Both the position numbers and the translations under genes were made by a program. Under the pieces are notes generated by a model. That model was not told where the DNA came from and made no database searches. It saw nothing but the letters and a program-made list of their open reading frames with translations. From Candidatus Methylomirabilota bacterium (GTDB lineage Bacteria; Methylomirabilota; Methylomirabilia; Rokubacteriales; CSP1-6): a DNA stretch of 64,000 nucleotides. Below, in pieces: positions 63,310 through 64,000 of the stretch (positions are counted from its first letter, which is position 1; each line of letters opens with the position of its first letter). Location of the stretch: NCBI GenBank assembly GCA_035764725.1, contig DASTYT010000047.1:171251-235250 (forward strand). The letters are read 5' to 3'.

Positions 63310-64000
63310 CGACCTACATCGACATCAACTGCGACATGGGCGAGAGCTACGGCCGCTGGACCCTGGGTGCCGACGACGAGATCATGCCGAACATCACCTC
63401 CGCCAACGTCGCATGCGGCTTCCACGGTGGCGACCCCCACGTGATGCGGAAGACGGTGGAGTCCGCGGTGCAGCACGGCGTCGCGGTGGGCGCGCACCCG
63501 AGCTTGCCCGACCTCATGGGCTTCGGCCGGCGGCGCATGGACGTCTCCCCGCAGGAGCTGAAGGAGATCCACCGCTACCAGATCGGCGCGCTCTGGGCCT
63601 TCTGCAAGGCCTCCGGCACCACGCTCCAGCACGTCAAGCCCCACGGCATCCAGTACCACATGTTCGAGGAGAACCTGCCACTGGGTCGCGCCACCGCGGA
63701 GGGTGTGAAGGAGCTGGACCCCTCGATCATCCTGATGACCATGGCCATGACCAAGTACGACGCCGAGGCGCGCAAGGTGCCGGGCGTACGCGTGGCCGCG
63801 GAGGGCTTCGCCGATCGCGTCTACGCCGAGGACGGCCAGCTCGTGTCCCGCAAGCTCGGCAAGGACGCGCTGGTGTCGGATCCGGCAAAGGCAGCTGATC
63901 AGGCGGTCAGAATGGTCATGGAGGGCAAGGTCAAGACCATCACCGGCAAGGTGATCGACGCCAGGATCCAGACCATCTGCATCCACGGCGACAGCCCGGG
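63306..64000 (+). CDS. pxpA: LamB/YcsF family protein (5-oxoprolinase subunit A, PxpA), partial
   Basis: PxpA with PxpB and PxpC hydrolyses 5-oxoproline to glutamate. The visible 231 codons begin TTYIDINCDMGESYGRW, the family signature. They include ITSANVACGFHGGDPHVMRKT and GAHPSLPDLMGFGRRRMDVS, the metal-binding polysaccharide-deacetylase-like core. The right end is cut; a full member has about 250 residues. No pxpB/pxpC is visible within the window, which may lie beyond the edge. Confidence 0.93.
   Translation, partial: MTTYIDINCDMGESYGRWTLGADDEIMPNITSANVACGFHGGDPHVMRKTVESAVQHGVAVGAHPSLPDLMGFGRRRMDVSPQELKEIHRYQIGALWAFCKASGTTLQHVKPHGIQYHMFEENLPLGRATAEGVKELDPSIILMTMAMTKYDAEARKVPGVRVAAEGFADRVYAEDGQLVSRKLGKDALVSDPAKAADQAVRMVMEGKVKTITGKVIDARIQTICIHGDSP

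Overview
This is a gene-dense, very GC-rich bacterial chromosome segment with almost no non-coding space. I see no tRNA, rRNA, CRISPR array, prophage or insertion sequence. The gene mix (system I cytochrome c maturation, DnaE2/ImuA/ImuB mutasome, several molybdenum hydroxylases, CaiB-type and two-subunit CoA-transferases, LLM oxidoreductase, Liv and Dpp ABC transporters, LamB/YcsF) fits a soil or sediment heterotroph. Candidatus Rokubacteria (Methylomirabilota) is my best guess, but this is an inference from gene content and base composition, not a search result.

Layout. 1-3192 (minus): fabD (cut by the window edge), fabH, plsX, rpmF and yceD, driven by a near-consensus sigma70 promoter that diverges from htpX (plus). 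4312-10886 (plus): a complete system I cytochrome c maturation operon, ccmABCDE-ccmF-ccmG-ccmH-ccmI. 11039-13792 (plus): iron(III)-type substrate-binding protein and permease with no ATPase gene behind them. 13829-20116 (plus): ligA, a TPR protein, threonine synthase, an RraA-family protein, an EEP-family hydrolase, a GNAT enzyme and a DinB/DUF1706 protein. 20121-25599 (minus): a small membrane protein, citramalate synthase, CaiB-type CoA-transferase, DUF35 protein, a cysteine-less thiolase homologue, a Fis-type DNA-binding protein and a 7Fe ferredoxin. 25718-31331 (minus): a five-gene peptide-type ABC transporter. 31423-36844 (minus): nitroreductase, glycosyltransferase, GNAT/FemAB-like protein, FmdB zinc ribbon and a molybdopterin oxidoreductase. 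36871-45568 (minus): the imuA-imuB-dnaE2 mutagenesis cassette, with epoxide hydrolase and HAD genes inserted and an intein in dnaE2. 45714-49928 (plus): UroD-like protein, a Tat-exported molybdenum hydroxylase of the IorAB type and a diheme cytochrome c. 50542-59854 (minus): a ten-gene run, livKHMGF followed by a three-subunit molybdenum hydroxylase and a two-subunit TPP decarboxylase. 60002-64000 (plus): two-subunit CoA-transferase, LysE exporter, LLM oxidoreductase and a LamB/YcsF protein cut by the window edge.

The most notable points are: a full-length intein with LAGLIDADG-like motifs in the error-prone polymerase DnaE2; a CcmG with CxxxC in place of CxxC; a thiolase homologue without its nucleophilic cysteine next to a DUF35 partner, recalling the Ltp2-type acyl-CoA aldolases; the ten-gene Liv/Mo-hydroxylase/TPP decarboxylase operon; an iron transporter that seems to have lost its ATPase; and a -24/-12 type promoter in front of a free-standing Fis domain. 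Coordinates of starts are my choices from ribosome binding sites, overlaps and family lengths.
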